Of a stretch of DNA of 14,904 nucleotides, positions 1 to 7,006 are shown one piece after another. Location of the stretch: contig JAFABC010000232.1 in the NCBI GenBank assembly GCA_023426275.1, positions 1 through 14,904 of the forward strand, given 5' to 3'. The stretch is from Pseudomonadota bacterium. Its GTDB lineage: Bacteria; Desulfobacterota; Desulfovibrionia; Desulfovibrionales; Desulfovibrionaceae. Under the pieces are notes generated by a model that made no database searches, was not told the DNA's origin, and worked only from the letters and a program-made list of their open reading frames with translations. Made by a program: the position numbers and the translations under genes. The stretch's first letter is position 1; each line of letters begins with the position of its first letter.

Positions 1-92
1 CCGCCAAGGTGCGCCAGCGTCGCTTCGCGCCGCCAAAGCACCATCGAGGGGGACCGGGGGGCATCATGCCCCCCGGCCGCCGGAGGCCTCTT
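1..92 (-). repeat. Intergenic mosaic repeat, copy R1 (cut by window edge)
   Basis: Read on the minus strand this stretch begins with the GCCTCCGGCGGCC end module, then a perfect 10-bp hairpin (54-63 pairing with 67-76, loop TCA). It then matches the repeat just downstream of dinB. Bases 43-87 are identical over 45 nt to 1319-1363 in reverse complement, and 8-33 are identical over 26 nt to 1379-1404. The element runs off the left edge, so its far end is unseen. I see no gene in it; short open frames through it arise because the repeat is GC-rich and lacks stops. Confidence 0.85.
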
Positions 93-136
93 CACAGGGG
101 TTGGACGTCGGCGCGGTCAGCCGGTAAAACGGCGCT

Positions 137-1312
137 ATGGCGACCATCCTCCACCTCGACATGGACGCCTTTTTCGCGTCCGTGGAGCAGCACGACGACC
201 CTTCGCTCAAGGGCCTGCCGGTCATCATCGGCCAGGGCGCGCGGGGCGTCGTGTCGGCCGCCTCCTACGAGGCGCGCGTCTTTGGCGTGCACTCGGCCAT
301 GCCCGTGGCCGAGGCCAGACGCCTTTGCCCACAGGGCGTGTTCCTGCCCGGCAACCGTCACCGGTACGCCGCCGTCTCCCGGGTGGTCATGGCCACCCTG
401 GAACGCTACTCCCCGCTGGTCGAGCCGGCCTCCATCGACGAGGCCTACGTGGACATCACCGGCACCGAACCCCTGTTCGGCCCGCCCGAGACCCTTGGCC
501 GCGCCATCAAGGCCGCCATCCGGGAGGAAACCGGGCTGTCCTGCTCGGTCGGCATCGCGCCCGTGAAATTCATCGCCAAGATCGCCTCGGATTACGACAA
601 GCCCGACGGACTGACCGTGGTGGCCCCCGAGCAGGTCACGGTCTTCCTGGCCGAGCTGCCCGTGGGCAAGATCCCTGGGGTGGGCAAGCGGGGACAGGCC
701 ACCCTGGCCCGGTTCGGAGTGCGGCTGGTCGGCGACGTGCTCGCCTATCCGCCGGACTTCTGGAAGCGCCACTGCGGCAAGTGGGGTCTGGACCTTTACG
801 CCCGGGCCCAGGGGCTGGGGAGCGATGTCGTCAATCCCGACCGGGAAACCAAATCCGTCAGCGCGGAAAACACCTTTGCCCGCGACACGGCCGACCGGGA
901 CCGGCTGCGCGCCTGGCTCCTGCTCCAGGCCGAGCGCGTCGGCCGGGAGCTGCGTCGGGAGGGACTTCGCGGACGCACGGTGACACTCAAGCTCAAATTC
1001 AACGACTTCAAGCAGATCACCCGCAGCCGCACCCTGGCCGATCCCACCGACGACGACAGCGTCATCTTCACCGCCGCCGCCCGGCTGCTCGATGCCGAGG
1101 CCCTGCCCAAGGCCGTGCGCCTGATCGGGCTCGGCCTGTCCAATTTCGGGGAAAAGCCCCGACAACTGTCCCTGTTCGACGCGCCGGAAACAACCACCCA
1201 GGCCCGCAGCGACAAGATCAACGCCGCCCTGGACGCCATCCGCGATAAATTCGGCCGCGCCGCCATCGTGCGCGGCCGGTTGTTCGGCTTTGATAAAGAA
1301 AAAAAGGAATGA
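137..1312 (+). CDS. dinB: DNA polymerase IV (Y-family, DinB)
   Basis: Error-prone Y-family polymerase that copies past DNA lesions in the cytoplasm. The 391 residues open with LHLDMDAFFASVE, whose D8 is the first catalytic metal ligand, and carry the SIDE motif at 99-102 (D101, E102), the other catalytic acids. A helix-hairpin-helix-like segment (KIPGVGKRG) lies near 178-186, followed by the little-finger domain at about 235-342. QLSLF at 343-347 fits the beta-clamp-binding pentapeptide. In E. coli Pol IV that motif is at the extreme C-terminus; here 44 basic/helical residues follow it. The ATG at 137 gives the conserved N-terminus, but no good Shine-Dalgarno precedes it. No LexA-type operator was recognised upstream. 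The gene stands alone, with arms of the same intergenic repeat on both sides in opposite orientation. Confidence 0.96.
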   Translation: MATILHLDMDAFFASVEQHDDPSLKGLPVIIGQGARGVVSAASYEARVFGVHSAMPVAEARRLCPQGVFLPGNRHRYAAVSRVVMATLERYSPLVEPASIDEAYVDITGTEPLFGPPETLGRAIKAAIREETGLSCSVGIAPVKFIAKIASDYDKPDGLTVVAPEQVTVFLAELPVGKIPGVGKRGQATLARFGVRLVGDVLAYPPDFWKRHCGKWGLDLYARAQGLGSDVVNPDRETKSVSAENTFARDTADRDRLRAWLLLQAERVGRELRREGLRGRTVTLKLKFNDFKQITRSRTLADPTDDDSVIFTAAARLLDAEALPKAVRLIGLGLSNFGEKPRQLSLFDAPETTTQARSDKINAALDAIRDKFGRAAIVRGRLFGFDKEKKE

Positions 1313-1404
1313 AAAGACGCCTCCGGCGGCCGGGGGGCATGATGCCCCCCGGTCCCCCTCGATAGGGGGACTCTTGCTGCGGCGCGAAGCGACGCTGGCG
1401 CACC
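1313..1404 (+). repeat. Intergenic mosaic repeat, copy R2
   Basis: It starts directly after the dinB stop with a purine-rich lead, then the GCCTCCGGCGGCC end module (from 1319). Next comes a perfect 10-bp hairpin with loop TGA (1330-1339 / 1343-1352), a second small stem-loop (GTCCCCC near 1352 with GGGGGAC near 1365) and the conserved block 1379-1404. Two blocks of 45 and 26 nt are identical to copy R1 in inverted orientation. It probably forms one half of a larger unit with the central hairpin at 1406-1456 and copy R3. Its position makes it a possible 3'-end structure of the dinB transcript. Confidence 0.85.
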
Positions 1405-1405
1405 C

Positions 1406-1456
1406 TTGTCGGCGCGTCTTTGCCCTGGCAAAGCCAGGGCAAAGACGCGCCGACAA
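1406..1456. repeat. Perfect 24-bp inverted repeat with AAA loop
   Basis: Bases 1406-1429 pair without a mismatch with 1433-1456 around the loop AAA at 1430-1432. The core is CCCTGGC AAA GCCAGGG. It sits at the centre of the dinB/ompA intergenic interval, where two differently built repeat arms meet. A related hairpin with the same CCCTGGC-AAA-GCCAGGG core lies at the right edge of the window. The outer stem bases differ between the two but remain paired. It lacks a T-tract in either direction, so it is not a canonical intrinsic terminator. Confidence 0.9.
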
Positions 1457-1560
1457 ATGTTCGAAGCCCCACCCGACCAACCAACCGTCCGGACACCACC
1501 CCCTTTCGGGAGGGTCCGGGAGGGGGTGACCCCCTCCCGGCCGCCGGAGGCATTCTTCTC
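1455..1560 (-). repeat. Intergenic mosaic repeat, copy R3
   Basis: Read on the minus strand: the end module ATGCCTCCGGCGGCC directly after the OmpA-family stop codon, a perfect 11-bp hairpin (1516-1526 / 1530-1540, three-base loop), then CCCTCCCGAAAGGGG with a GAAA loop. A block containing GGTTGGTTGG and CTTCGAACATTTG follows, leading into the central hairpin. The same module order appears in the plus orientation at 14755-14904. Together with R2 it fills essentially the whole 250-bp interval between two convergent genes, so both transcripts would end in the same end module. Confidence 0.85.
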
Positions 1561-1562
1561 TC

Positions 1563-2471
1563 TTACCCGTTGTCCGGCGCAGCCGGGGGCGCGGGCGGTT
1601 GCGCGGCGGGAGTGCTTTCGGTGGCTGGCGCGGTTTCGGCCGGCGGCGATACGACTTCGCCGGCGGGGGCGGGCGTCGGTGGGGGCGCGGTCTCGCGCAG
1701 GGGTTCGGGCGCGGCCGGCTGGGCGGGAGTGGCCGCCTCACCGGCTTCGCCGGTCTTGTCCTTATGTTCGCCCGACACCGTGGCCCGCATGGCTTCCGAG
1801 CCGGTCTCGCCGGCAAGCAGCGGCACATCGGCCACAATGATGTCCACGCGGCGGTTTTCCTGCCGTCCTTCGGGCGTGGTGTTGCTGGCCACGGGTTGGT
1901 AGAAGGCCCGGCCCATGGCCGTGAACCGTTCGGGCGTCAGCCCGCCCCGCTCCGACAGGTAGCGGATGACCGAGGCGGACCGGGCCGTGGAGAGCTCCCA
2001 GTTGGACGGGTACAGGGCCGAATGAATGGGATTGGCGTCGGTGTGGCCGACCACGTAGATGCTCTTGTTTTTGACCTTGGCCAGCACCCCGGCCACCTTG
2101 AGCAGGATATCCCGGCCCTGGGGCGTGATCTCGGCGCTGCCCGAGGCGAACAACACTTTGTCGACGAAATTGATTTCCAGTTTTTCGCGGAACTGGCGCA
2201 CGCGGATGTCGCGGCTGTCCACCTCGCCGCGCAGGTCGGACACCAGCGCGTCGTAGGCGGTTTGCAGCTCGCCGGCCTTGCGCTCCAGTTCCTGGGCCCG
2301 GGCTTCGGCCTTGCGCTCGTCCTCTTTGGAGCGGAACAGCTGTTTGGTCAGATTTTCCAGGGCCTCGGGCACGCCCTTGCGTTGGTACAGGTTGTTGGCC
2401 AGATAGGCCGTCAGGCCGACCGGAACCAGAACCAGGGCCACCATGAGCACTTTTCGCATCCATCCGCGCAT
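1563..2471 (-). CDS. OmpA/MotB-family peptidoglycan-binding envelope protein
   Basis: A 302-residue protein predicted to be anchored in the inner membrane and to bind peptidoglycan. Residues 8-26 form one N-terminal membrane helix. Residues about 45-100 are charged and coiled-coil-like (KEDERKAEARAQELERKAGEL). Residues 101-215 form an OmpA C-terminal domain with the family signatures VLFASGSAEI, VVGHTDANPI, NWELSTARSASV and the NRRVDIIV end. Residues 220-302 are a low-complexity Pro/Ala/Glu tail. The layout (TM, coil, OmpA domain) resembles MotB, but no MotA-like gene is adjacent and the helix lacks an obvious MotB plug/Asp context, so a stator role is not claimed. The start is supported by TGGAGG at 2478-2483, six bases before the ATG. 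It is transcribed away from the next gene. Confidence 0.9.
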   Translation of the reverse strand: MRGWMRKVLMVALVLVPVGLTAYLANNLYQRKGVPEALENLTKQLFRSKEDERKAEARAQELERKAGELQTAYDALVSDLRGEVDSRDIRVRQFREKLEINFVDKVLFASGSAEITPQGRDILLKVAGVLAKVKNKSIYVVGHTDANPIHSALYPSNWELSTARSASVIRYLSERGGLTPERFTAMGRAFYQPVASNTTPEGRQENRRVDIIVADVPLLAGETGSEAMRATVSGEHKDKTGEAGEAATPAQPAAPEPLRETAPPPTPAPAGEVVSPPAETAPATESTPAAQPPAPPAAPDNG

Positions 2472-2495
2472 AGCGGGCCTCCACGTCGGCCGGTC

Positions 2496-2525
2496 TTGCC
2501 GGCGACGGACGATTCACCGTAGAAT
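2496..2525 (+). promoter_or_regulatory. Candidate sigma-70-type promoter for the gene at 2601
   Basis: TTGCCG at 2496-2501 and TAGAAT at 2520-2525 are separated by 18 bases, in the divergent interval between the OmpA-family gene and the plus-strand gene at 2601. The -10 box matches consensus at 5 of 6 positions and the -35 at 4 of 6. This is a pattern match only. Confidence 0.35.
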
Positions 2526-2600
2526 GGCAGTCGTCCCCCGGGCGCACCGTTGGGGACGCCTTCATGATTATCCGCAAACCCGGCAAAAGGCCACTGCCCC

Positions 2601-3368
2601 ATGACGTCCCAGGACACGGACCGCGCCGATCTCGACATCGTGGAGATGCCCGCCAAGGCCGTGGCCGCCTATTGGCTGTCGCTGCGCAAGCTCATGGACG
2701 GCCGCAAGTCCGCCCGCATCGTCCAGGAGGAAATGGCCTCGGTCACCGAACCCACCATCCGCCTGCTGCTCGACACGGCCTTCGGCTCGAATCTGCCCGA
2801 GGAGGTCGTGCGCCGGCTGTACGCCGCCAGCCGACGGCGGCAACTGGCCGATTTGCGCCGCAAGCTGGACTGCATGGACCGCACCTTGCGCGCCATGCTC
2901 TCGGGCGACAACCCCCAACGCGTGCTGTCGCTGGCCACGGCGCTTTTCGTGGTGCCGCCGGCCCGGGAGACGGCCATCATGGAGCGGGCCTACGCCCTGG
3001 TGGAAAAGCCCCCGGCCGTGGCCGACGCGCCGGCCGCCGATCCCGCCGCCATCGACCACGGCCTGGACGCCGCCGTGCTGCTGGTGCGCCTGATGTATTG
3101 CCTGCTGGTGGTGCGGCGCGAAGGGCGCGAATCCTGCCGCCGGCTGGCCGGCTCCAGCCGCTCGCTTTTTTTCGCCGAGGGGCTCGGGCTTGTGGCCGAC
3201 GGCTTTGACGAGGCCTTCCTGCACCGCCGGCTGACCCTGCACCGCCGGTCGATCCTGGTCGACGCGGCGCAAAAGATTATTTTGTCCGAGGAATTGTGCC
3301 TGGGGCTTCGGGCCAAATACGCCTATGAGGACCTGTGGCGCGTGGCCCGGGCCCATTTGTCCCGGTAG
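2601..3368 (+). CDS. Uncharacterised helical protein, 255 aa
   Basis: I do not recognise a family. The protein is soluble-looking, with no signal peptide or membrane helix. It is rich in Arg, Leu and Ala, with amphipathic helices throughout. An Ala/Pro linker at about 135-152 (EKPPAVADAPAADPAA) separates an N-terminal part (1-134) from a C-terminal part (153-255). The N-terminal section around 40-90 (TEPTIRLLLDTAFG, then EEVVRRLYAASRRRQLADLRRKL) is strongly basic, so nucleic-acid or partner binding is conceivable but unproven. GC-rich codon use matches the neighbours. The ATG at 2601 has only a distant AAAAGG (2584-2589); an ATG at 2646 is an alternative start. A palindromic hairpin follows four bases after the stop. 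Confidence 0.8.
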   Translation: MTSQDTDRADLDIVEMPAKAVAAYWLSLRKLMDGRKSARIVQEEMASVTEPTIRLLLDTAFGSNLPEEVVRRLYAASRRRQLADLRRKLDCMDRTLRAMLSGDNPQRVLSLATALFVVPPARETAIMERAYALVEKPPAVADAPAADPAAIDHGLDAAVLLVRLMYCLLVVRREGRESCRRLAGSSRSLFFAEGLGLVADGFDEAFLHRRLTLHRRSILVDAAQKIILSEELCLGLRAKYAYEDLWRVARAHLSR

Positions 3369-3372
3369 GAGG

Positions 3373-3401
3373 AAGATGCCTCCGGCGGCCGGAGGCATCT
3401 T
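3373..3401. terminator. Perfect 13-bp palindromic hairpin, solo end module of the repeat (copy R4)
   Basis: AAGATGCCTCCGG (3373-3385) pairs perfectly with 3389-3401 around the loop CGG, beginning four bases after the stop of the preceding gene. It has the end module of the mosaic repeat in both orientations back to back with nothing between them. It lacks a clear T-tract, so termination is inferred from its stability and position. It is also the smallest member of the repeat family here. Confidence 0.65.
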
Positions 3402-3448
3402 GCACACGTTATTTATTGTGAATAGGCCCTAGCCACACCCACGCTTCC

Positions 3449-5239
3449 ATGTTTGGCGACGCACACTTTTTCTCCCCATCCGGCGGCGCGCCCGCCTGGC
3501 AACGGTCTTTTTCCGGACCGCATTGGACAGCCACGGCCCAAACCCCGCAGGACGTCCCGGCCCTGCTGGAGCGCGTCGAGAGGCACTCCAGGGACGGCGA
3601 ATGGGTCGTCCTGGCCCTGGCCTATGAAGCGGCCCCGGCCTTCGAGCCCGGACTTGCCGTCCATGCCCCGGGAGAGACCCCTGTCGCGTTTGCCGCCGCC
3701 TATGCCGCGCCAGCGCCCGGCCCGACGCCTCCGGTCGCAGGGAACTTCGCGGCCACGCCCTGGCGCTGCCAGCTCTCCCGCGAGCGCTACGACCTCGCCC
3801 TGGCCGACATCCGGGAAAACATCCGCCGGGGCGAGGTCTATCAGGTCAATTTCACCGTGCCCCTGACCAGCCGGTTTTCGGGTGATCCCGCCGCCTGGTT
3901 CGACGTCCTGGCCCGGGAGCAGGCGGCGCCCTACAGTTGCCGTCTCGATTGCGGCCGGTACACGCTGCTGTCTTTCTCGCCGGAACTCTTTTTTTCGCGC
4001 CAGGGCGAAACCGTGACCGTGCGCCCCATGAAGGGCACCATGCCCCGGGGACGCATCCCGGAAGAAGACGCGGCCCAGGCCGCCGCCCTGGCCGCCTGTC
4101 CCAAGAATCAGGCCGAAAACCGCATGATCACCGACCTCATGCGCAACGATCTGGGCCGTATCGCCCGACCGGGGAGCGTTCGCGTGCCCGAGTGCTTTAC
4201 GGTCACGCGCATCGCCACGGCCTGGCAGATGACCTCGACCGTCGCCGCCGCCATTCCCCGGGAAACGGGGCTGACACGCCTGCTGGCCGCCCTGTTCCCG
4301 TGCGGTTCGATCACGGGCGCGCCCAAGCAAAGCGCCATGCGTCTCATCCGTCGCCTGGAGCCCTTCCCTCGCGGCTTTTACACCGGGGCCATCGGCCACA
4401 TCGCCCCCGGCGGGGACTGCGTCTTTTCCGTGGCCATCCGCACGGTGGTCCTGGACCGTCTGACCGGGCTGGGACGTTTCGGCGTGGGCGGCGGCGTGAC
4501 CTATGATTCGACCGCCCGGGCTGAATACGAGGAATGCCGCGTCAAGGCCGCGTTTCTGCATTCGCCGGCCACGCCGTTCGAGCTGCTCGAAACCCTGCGC
4601 CTGGAAAACGGCCACTTCGCCTTTCGCGACGAACATCTGGCCCGGTTGGCCGGCTCGGCCGCCTACTTCGGGTTTCGCCACCGCCCGGAGGCCGTGCGGG
4701 CGGCCCTGGAAACCGTGCGCCGGGAACATCCCCGGGCCCGGCGGCGGGTACGTCTGCTCCTCGCCCGGAACGGCGCGGTGCGAACCATGAGCTTTTCCCT
4801 GGAGCCGCGCGCCAGACGCCTCCTGCTCCTGGGCTGGGCCGAAACACCCGTGGACGCGGGCGCGGCCGGCCGCTACCACAAGACCACCCGGCGCGGACTG
4901 TACGACCGGGCCCTGGCCGACCAGCCCGACTGCGACGACGTGCTGCTGCGCAACACCGCCGGCGAGGTGACCGAAAGCTGCCGGGCCAACCTCGTGGCCG
5001 AAATAGACGGGCGGCTGGTCACGCCGGCCCTTTTTTGCGGCCTCCTGCCCGGCACCTTCCGGCAACGCCTGCTGGCCAGGGGCGTGGTGGCCGAGGCCAG
5101 ACTCCGCCCGGCGGATCTGGCGGCGGCCTCGCGCCTCTGGCTGATCAATTCCGTGCGGCTGTGGATGCCGGCGCGGCTGGCCGTTTCGCCCACGGACGCC
5201 CCCCTGCCCCGCGCGCCCCTCTCGACGGGCATTTTTTGA
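3449..5239 (+). CDS. pabBC: Fused aminodeoxychorismate synthase component I / aminodeoxychorismate lyase (PabB-PabC)
   Basis: A bifunctional folate-pathway enzyme. The N-terminal chorismate-binding domain (to about 372) makes 4-amino-4-deoxychorismate, and the C-terminal class-IV PLP domain (about 377-590) eliminates pyruvate to give 4-aminobenzoate. The PabB half shows RPMKGT at 192-197 (K195), ENRMITDLMRNDLGR at 223-237, CGSITGAPK at 285-293 and GVGGGVTYDS at 345-354. The PabC half shows YHKTTRR at 476-482, K478 being the expected PLP lysine, and EVTESCRAN at 506-514. At 596 aa the length suits known fusions. The glutaminase PabA, which supplies ammonia, is not in the window. The ATG at 3449 lacks an obvious Shine-Dalgarno, so the start is less certain than the function. 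dapF follows after 41 bases. Confidence 0.94.
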   Translation: MFGDAHFFSPSGGAPAWQRSFSGPHWTATAQTPQDVPALLERVERHSRDGEWVVLALAYEAAPAFEPGLAVHAPGETPVAFAAAYAAPAPGPTPPVAGNFAATPWRCQLSRERYDLALADIRENIRRGEVYQVNFTVPLTSRFSGDPAAWFDVLAREQAAPYSCRLDCGRYTLLSFSPELFFSRQGETVTVRPMKGTMPRGRIPEEDAAQAAALAACPKNQAENRMITDLMRNDLGRIARPGSVRVPECFTVTRIATAWQMTSTVAAAIPRETGLTRLLAALFPCGSITGAPKQSAMRLIRRLEPFPRGFYTGAIGHIAPGGDCVFSVAIRTVVLDRLTGLGRFGVGGGVTYDSTARAEYEECRVKAAFLHSPATPFELLETLRLENGHFAFRDEHLARLAGSAAYFGFRHRPEAVRAALETVRREHPRARRRVRLLLARNGAVRTMSFSLEPRARRLLLLGWAETPVDAGAAGRYHKTTRRGLYDRALADQPDCDDVLLRNTAGEVTESCRANLVAEIDGRLVTPALFCGLLPGTFRQRLLARGVVAEARLRPADLAAASRLWLINSVRLWMPARLAVSPTDAPLPRAPLSTGIF

Positions 5240-5280
5240 TCTGTTAGCTTTTGACCATGTTTTTGGATAAGGAGTGCGAC

Positions 5281-6135
5281 ATGGATCTCGAAACCGTCTG
5301 CGGCCCGTCCGTCCCGTTTTACAAACTCCAGGGCTGCGGCAATGATTTTGTCTGTGTGGACAACCGGCAACTGGGCTACGACCGGGCCGCCATGCCCGAT
5401 ATCGTGGTGCCGGTCTGCCGCAAGGCCTTTGGCGTGGGCGCCGACGGCATGATCTTTCTGGACCACGCGCCCGAGGGCTCCGGGCTGGCCTACATCTGGC
5501 ATTTCTTCAATGCCGACGGCTCCCGGGCCGAGATGTGCGGCAACGGCTCGCGCTGCGCCGCCCGGCTGGCCTGGATGCTCGGCATCGCCCCGGCCCACCA
5601 CACCTTCGGCACCGACGCCGGCCCCATCGAGGCCATGGTGGACGAGGACTCGAACCAGGTGACGGTGCAGCTCACCCCGCCCAAGGACCTGCGCCTCAAC
5701 CTGACCCTCGAAATCGAGCACCAAATCCTGCCGCTGCACTTCGTCAACACCGGCGTGCCCCATGCCGTGGCCGTCATGGAGCAGCTGGAAGACGTGGACG
5801 TCTGGAAACTGGGCCGGGCCGTACGGTTCCATCAGGCCTTCGAGCCGGCCGGCACCAACGTCAACTTCATCGCCGTGGAGGGTCCGGGGCGGCTGTCGTT
5901 GCGCACCTACGAGCGCGGCGTCGAGGACGAGACCTACGCCTGCGGCACCGGGGCCGTGGCCTCGGCCGTCATCGCCCGGGAGCTGGGCCTCACGGGTGAC
6001 GAGACGTCCATCACCACCACGGGCGGCGAGGAACTGGGCGTCATCCTGCGCGAAGGCAAGACCTATCTTCGCGGCGCGGCCGAACTGGTCTTCACGGGCG
6101 CGTTCTTTCCGCAAGCCCTGGGCATCGAGTCGTAA
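5281..6135 (+). CDS. dapF: Diaminopimelate epimerase
   Basis: Cytoplasmic, cofactor-independent epimerase converting LL- to meso-diaminopimelate, the precursor of lysine and peptidoglycan crosslinks. The 284 residues have the family signature GCGNDF (18-23), the first catalytic cysteine in MCGNGSR (C86) and the second in ACGTGA (C221), preceded by the canonical YERGVEDET. Both general acid/base cysteines are intact. I chose the ATG at 5281 because AAGGAG (5269-5274) lies six bases upstream; an ATG at 5251 in the same frame would add ten residues without a ribosome site. It follows pabBC by 41 bases and precedes the VOC gene by 30, so the three may share a transcript. Confidence 0.97.
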   Translation: MDLETVCGPSVPFYKLQGCGNDFVCVDNRQLGYDRAAMPDIVVPVCRKAFGVGADGMIFLDHAPEGSGLAYIWHFFNADGSRAEMCGNGSRCAARLAWMLGIAPAHHTFGTDAGPIEAMVDEDSNQVTVQLTPPKDLRLNLTLEIEHQILPLHFVNTGVPHAVAVMEQLEDVDVWKLGRAVRFHQAFEPAGTNVNFIAVEGPGRLSLRTYERGVEDETYACGTGAVASAVIARELGLTGDETSITTTGGEELGVILREGKTYLRGAAELVFTGAFFPQALGIES

Positions 6136-6165
6136 GACCACCTCGCGGCCCCACGGGAGTCTGTC

Positions 6166-6744
6166 ATGCGATACACCGGCATCAACCATCTGGCCATGGC
6201 CACCCGGGATATGGACGCCACCATCCGCTTCTGGCGTGATCTGCTCCAGATGCGGCTGGTCGCCGGACTCGGGCGGCCGGGCTACCGACATTATTTCCTG
6301 GAAATCTCCCCCACCGACATGATCGCTTTTTTCGAATGGCCCGAGGTCGAGGCCATCGCCCAAAAGGATCACGGCGTGCCGGTCAAGGGTCCCTTCGCCT
6401 TCGACCACGTCTCCATCGGCGTGCGCGACCGCGACGATCTGTGGGAGATCCGGGACAAGCTCGAAGCCGCCGGCTTCTGGGTGTCCGAGCTCATTGACCA
6501 CGGCTTCATCTTTTCGGTCTACTCCTTCGATCCCAACAACATCGCCATCGAATTCAGCTGTCCGGTCCCGGGCGTGGACATCCGGGACACCCCGGTCATG
6601 GCCGACCGCCATCCCAGCGCCACGGCCCGGGAAGGCAGCGAGCCCCAGCCCGGCAAATGGCCCGACGCCAAGCCCACGCCCTACGCCGAACGCCGCATCT
6701 ACCCCGGCGAAGGCCGGGAGCTGGTGCTGGTCGAAGACGAATAA
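6166..6744 (+). CDS. VOC (glyoxalase/bleomycin-resistance fold) family protein
   Basis: A 192-residue protein with two betaalphabetabetabeta repeats typical of the vicinal-oxygen-chelate superfamily. The first opens with GINHLAMATRDMDATIRFWRD (His8) and the second with FAFDHVSIGVRDRDDLWEIRD (His81). Glu129 in IAIEFSC is the usual last metal ligand, and Glu57 or Glu60 may be the other. This pattern supports a divalent-metal enzyme such as a lyase, isomerase or dioxygenase; the substrate cannot be told. Residues 135-192 are a Pro-rich, charged tail outside the fold. GGGAG at 6155-6159 lies six bases before the ATG. Co-transcription with dapF is likely from the 30-base gap. A truncated copy of the mosaic repeat follows the stop. 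Confidence 0.88.
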   Translation: MRYTGINHLAMATRDMDATIRFWRDLLQMRLVAGLGRPGYRHYFLEISPTDMIAFFEWPEVEAIAQKDHGVPVKGPFAFDHVSIGVRDRDDLWEIRDKLEAAGFWVSELIDHGFIFSVYSFDPNNIAIEFSCPVPGVDIRDTPVMADRHPSATAREGSEPQPGKWPDAKPTPYAERRIYPGEGRELVLVEDE

Positions 6745-6762
6745 GAAAGAAAGAAAGAAAAG

Positions 6763-6827
6763 ACGAAGATGCCTCCGGCGGCCGGGAGGGGGGCACCCCC
6801 TCCCGGACCCTCCCGAAAGGGGTGAGT
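6763..6827 (+). repeat. Intergenic mosaic repeat, copy R5 (truncated)
   Basis: After the VOC stop and an (AAAG)n purine run come the end module ATGCCTCCGGCGGCC, a perfect 11-bp hairpin with loop GCA (6782-6792 / 6796-6806) and CCCTCCCGAAAGGGG. Homology with copies R3 and R6 stops at about 6827. The next expected block (GGTTGG...CTTCGAAC) and the central hairpin are missing, and AT-rich sequence starts instead. The hairpin is well placed to terminate the pabBC-dapF-VOC transcript. Confidence 0.85.
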
Positions 6828-7006
6828 TCATCCAGTAAAGTCTATTTCCACAGCATTGGGGAAACTTTTTTGTGTTCTGCGTTTTGAATTTCTGCATACA
6901 ACAAGGCACAGAGACAACCGCTCACAGCAACACCACCATCATTTTGATTAAAAAACGCTTACAATCTACATTTATTCCTAAAAATATCTAGAACCCACAA
7001 CACAAT

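Noticed and set aside
92..1837. A 581-codon minus-strand frame running through dinB, the repeat and the end of the OmpA-family gene.
   Set aside because: It stays open because the repeat has few stops; it overlaps two well-supported genes in other frames.
1563..2471. Calling the OmpA-family protein MotB of the flagellar motor.
   Set aside because: There is no neighbouring motA, no clear membrane Asp in the single helix, and a long Pro/Ala tail unusual for MotB; only the domain-level call is supported.
3400..3428. TTGCAC followed after 17 bases by TAGGCC as a promoter for pabBC.
   Set aside because: The -10 box matches only the first two consensus bases and the -35 overlaps the terminator-like hairpin.
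3413..5065. A 550-codon open frame on the minus strand opposite pabBC.
   Set aside because: It is an antisense shadow caused by high third-position GC: Gly/Arg/His-rich low-complexity sequence with no family motifs, whereas the plus strand encodes an intact two-domain enzyme.
4873..6909. A 678-codon minus-strand frame across pabBC, dapF and the VOC gene.
   Set aside because: It spans three recognised plus-strand genes and part of a repeat; the composition is typical of a GC-rich antisense frame, and no single protein would be expected there.
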